From: Cohnella thailandensis
Lineage (GTDB): Bacteria > Bacillota > Bacilli > Paenibacillales > Paenibacillaceae
Length of the DNA stretch: 64,000 nucleotides
Direction: 5' to 3'
NCBI RefSeq assembly: GCF_014212135.1
Contig: NZ_JACJVQ010000005.1
Span: 606,892-670,891, forward strand
The number at the start of each line of letters is the position of its first letter. Position 1 is the first letter of the stretch. Positions 61,512 through 64,000 of the stretch are shown piece by piece. The position numbers and the translations under genes were made by a program. The notes below the pieces were generated by a model. It saw nothing but the letters and a program-made list of their open reading frames with translations, searched no databases and was not told the origin of the DNA.

Positions 61512-64000
61512 ATGCGAATAAGGGAGCTGCAGATCGACGGCTTCGCCGCCCTGCAAGGGGTGAACGTCTCGGTAGACGCCCCGCTCACCGTCATCGCGGG
61601 GCCTAACGAAGCCGGCAAAAGCTCGCTTCACCGCTTTATCCGCAGCATGCTCTACGGCTTCGCGAATCGGGGACAGCCCGTCGAACGCGGCGAGCCGATT
61701 TACGGAGGGCGGCACGGCGGCCGGCTTCTGCTGTCGGACGGGGAGCGGGACTACGTTCTCGAACGGTACGGAGACGTGCCGAATCGCCGCGGCGGCCAGG
61801 CGGTCTCGCTTCGGGATCCCGACGGAATCGAGAGGCCGCTCACGCAGGCCGAGCTGGAGAGGCTCTGGCTCGGCGGCATATCCGAGAAGCTGTTCCGGCA
61901 GTTGTTCGCGGTAACGCTGGACGAGCTTCACGAGCTTCGCGCCCTGCAAGGGGAAGAGGCAGGCAATTATCTCTATCACGCGGGCATGGCGGGCGGGGCT
62001 TCTCTTGCTTCGGCCATCAAGACGATCTCCTCCGAGATGGAGAAGCTTTATAAGCCGAAGGGAGAGCTCCCGGAGCTGAACAAGCTGCTCGAAGAGCTCA
62101 AGGAAGCGGAAGCCGCGCTCCGGCAGAGCCGCAAGGGGATCGGGCCCTATAACGAGGCGGTCATGGAGCTGAAGGCTATCGAGCGCGAGCTGAGCCAAGC
62201 GGAGGAGCGACTGCCCGCGAGACAGCGGGAATTGGCCGCCGCCCAGAGCGCGGCGGCCGCGAGAGAGGATTGGCTGCGGATCGAAGCGCTTCGGATGGAG
62301 GAAGCGGAGCTGGCCCGGGAACTGCCGAACCCGGAGGCGGATCCTCTTCCGGAGCACGCGGAGGTCAAATGGGAGTCGCTTGTCTCGAACCGCGCGGCCG
62401 AACGGTCGAGGTTGCAAGGCGCGGCCGACGAGAAGGAACGGCTCGATGCCGAGCGGCAGGGCTTAAGCTGGCAAGAGGAGCTTGTCCGGCGCCTGCCGGA
62501 GCTGGAGGCGCTCGAAGCGCGCAGAGAGTCCGTCGCCGCGAGAAGGGAAGAGCGGGCCGAGCTGGCCGCCGATATTCGGCTGCTGGACGAGAGCATCGCC
62601 TCGATGCTCGGCAGGCTGTCCGCGGATTGGCGGGAGGCCGATCTTCAGGCGTTCGCTTCCCTTCCGGAGCGGGAGCGGGCGCGGCGGCTGCAAGCCGGGA
62701 TGGAGGAAGCGGAACGCAAGCTCGAGAAGACGATGGACGAGCTCGGAAGGCTCGACAGGCAGATCGCGCTTCGGCTGGAAGAGATGCGGGAGCCCGCGAG
62801 CCGGTCCATGGAGCGGCAGCTCGAGTCGTCCACGGTCTTGGAGCTGCTTCCGAGGACGAAGAAGGAGCTGCTCGCCGCTTGGAACGAGCTGGAGGATGCC
62901 AGGCGCGCTTGGGAACGGGCCGAATGGGAGAGGAAGCTGGCCCGGGAGGCCGTCTCCGGTCTGTCCGCTTCCGGCGAGGAAGGGAAGTTCGGGGAGGAGA
63001 CGCTTCCGTCCCGAACGGGCGGATTAAGCCGCCAGGGAGGCAGGAGAACGGAGACGGAGAAGCGAGGCCGCGGCGGAATCAGGCCGTGGCTGAGCGCGGC
63101 GGCGATCGCGCTGGCGGCGGCGGCCGTCGGGCTTCCGCTCGCGGCCGGGAAACCGGCAGGGGAAGCGGCCGGCTATTATTTGCTGGGCGCGGGCTTGGCC
63201 GCGTTCGCCGTGTACGCAGCTTGGCCTAAGGGGGCTTCCCGCCCGATCGCCCGGCCAGAAGCCCCGGAGACAAGCTCGGAGGCAAGCGCGGAAGCAAGGA
63301 GAACGCTGTCGGAGGCGCAGTTGAAGTCTCGGGAGAGCGAGCTTCGGTTCGAAGCGGCTGCTGCTGCCCTGTTCGTCCGCGCGGACGGGTTGGCGGCGGC
63401 GCCGGACGATGCTTCTTGGCAGGCGATGCGAATGGCCGTACAGGAGCGGGTCGGCCAATTGGAGCTGGAGGAACGGGAGCAAGAGGCCGTGCAAGAGAGG
63501 GAGCGCCATCTAGCAAGCCTTCGGCGGGAGAGAGAGCGGCTGGAGCGTGAACGCGACGCCGATCGGCTGCGCTACGAGACGGAGAGGACCCGCTGGACGG
63601 CTTGGCTCGAGGAACGGAAGCTGAGCCTAGCGCTGCCGCCCGAGCTGCTGCCGGAGCTGTTCCAGCTTGCGGAGCAGGCGCTGCAGGCGTACCGGCAGCG
63701 GGCGCGGGCGCAGGAGAGAGCCGCGCAGCTGCTTGGCGGCGAAGAGGCGTTCGAAGCGGCGGCGGCCGAGCTGTTCGCCGCCTGCCCTCCTCCCGCCGCG
63801 GCCGGCGGAGACACGCTGCTCGCGGTCCAGCTGCTGCACGCGGAAGCGCTGCGCCAGCGGGAGCTGGCCGCCGAGGCGAGCCGCCTGGACGAGCGGCTGA
63901 AGCAAGCGAGCGCCGCGTTCGAGGCGGCCCGCGAGGCAGCCGCCGCGCTCGATGCCGCGGTCCGCGCCGCGCTGGACGCCGCGGGCGAAGCGGACGAAGC
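61512..64000 (+). CDS. AAA/SMC-like ATPase, SbcC-type (YhaN-like), 3' end outside window
   Basis: 829 codons are visible, with no stop before the window end. The N-terminal head MRIRELQIDGFAALQG has Walker A VIAGPNEAGKSSLHRFI (~32-40). Coiled-coil-rich arms follow (Glu/Arg/Ala/Leu heptads such as ALRMEEAELARELPNP). A hydrophobic pair of helices near residues 520-566 (WLSAAAIALAAAAVGLPLA and YYLLGAGLAAFAVYAAW) is a YhaN-like feature not found in classic SbcC. With the upstream nuclease it should form an ATP-driven DNA-end processing complex, possibly membrane associated. The sequence after ~residue 600 is strongly Ala/Glu/Arg rich. Confidence 0.88.
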   Translation, partial: MRIRELQIDGFAALQGVNVSVDAPLTVIAGPNEAGKSSLHRFIRSMLYGFANRGQPVERGEPIYGGRHGGRLLLSDGERDYVLERYGDVPNRRGGQAVSLRDPDGIERPLTQAELERLWLGGISEKLFRQLFAVTLDELHELRALQGEEAGNYLYHAGMAGGASLASAIKTISSEMEKLYKPKGELPELNKLLEELKEAEAALRQSRKGIGPYNEAVMELKAIERELSQAEERLPARQRELAAAQSAAAAREDWLRIEALRMEEAELARELPNPEADPLPEHAEVKWESLVSNRAAERSRLQGAADEKERLDAERQGLSWQEELVRRLPELEALEARRESVAARREERAELAADIRLLDESIASMLGRLSADWREADLQAFASLPERERARRLQAGMEEAERKLEKTMDELGRLDRQIALRLEEMREPASRSMERQLESSTVLELLPRTKKELLAAWNELEDARRAWERAEWERKLAREAVSGLSASGEEGKFGEETLPSRTGGLSRQGGRRTETEKRGRGGIRPWLSAAAIALAAAAVGLPLAAGKPAGEAAGYYLLGAGLAAFAVYAAWPKGASRPIARPEAPETSSEASAEARRTLSEAQLKSRESELRFEAAAAALFVRADGLAAAPDDASWQAMRMAVQERVGQLELEEREQEAVQERERHLASLRRERERLERERDADRLRYETERTRWTAWLEERKLSLALPPELLPELFQLAEQALQAYRQRARAQERAAQLLGGEEAFEAAAAELFAACPPPAAAGGDTLLAVQLLHAEALRQRELAAEASRLDERLKQASAAFEAAREAAAALDAAVRAALDAAGEADE

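Overview
The window reads as chromosomal DNA of a GC-rich, spore-forming member of the Bacillota, most likely Paenibacillaceae (Paenibacillus/Cohnella type). Supporting signs are a 30-aa YjcZ-type sporulation peptide, a CotH-type spore-coat kinase fragment, a Firmicutes-type 6S RNA, a GlnR-type operator, YtpB/YugP/YitT/CshA homologues, frequent TTG and GTG starts with strong GGAGG ribosome binding sites, and dense antisense shadow ORFs typical of high-GC coding DNA. No rRNA, tRNA, insertion sequence, prophage or CRISPR array was seen.

Layout. 1-9.0 kb: housekeeping genes (CotH 3' end, rarA, CNNM/CorC membrane protein, two transporters on the minus strand, a small unknown gene, a YtpB terpene synthase, pfkA). 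9.1-25.7 kb: a rhamnogalacturonan-I (RG-I) utilisation island resembling B. subtilis yes/yet/lpl. It holds a frameshifted PL11 lyase, a GH42 beta-galactosidase (minus strand), an LplB/LplC/LplA-like ABC importer without its own ATPase, a membrane-anchored YesS-like AraC regulator, and an operon of YetA-like lyase, YesU-like protein, CE4-type deacetylase and a cytoplasmic beta-propeller protein. 25.7-44.7 kb: mixed core genes including cshA, a DUF624 (YesL-family) gene, 6S RNA, tpx, rhomboid, LysR, YugP+MerR, an ammonium transporter followed by a DUF294 nucleotidyltransferase and a DnaQ-like exonuclease, a JAMM peptidase, an MFS pump, a TlpA-like thioredoxin, cimA, a Y-family polymerase and a ferredoxin. 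44.8-64 kb: a CHASE2 nucleotide cyclase, an L,D-transpeptidase, pyrD, a small alarmone synthetase, an RNA-modification group (RsmF, RsuA, second RsmF), a TM2-like membrane protein, a diguanylate cyclase, a GT4 glycosyltransferase, and an SbcD-like nuclease with its YhaN-like ATPase partner (truncated by the window end).

How the island works (inference). The lipoprotein and two permeases import RG-I oligosaccharides. The lyases and hydrolases carry no signal peptides, so degradation is probably cytoplasmic. Four promoters in the island (three on plus, one on minus) share one layout: a GTCCRATTG-like box fused to a TTGnCn -35 element, exactly 17 bp of spacer, then the -10. That makes a single regulon controlled by the YesS-like protein likely.

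The least explained feature is a pair of tandem hairpin arrays (11482-11659 and 54544-54779). Their hairpin sequences are unrelated, but both have a period of exactly 51 bp, both begin 3-8 nt after the stop codon of a minus-strand gene, and their spacers share a weak core.
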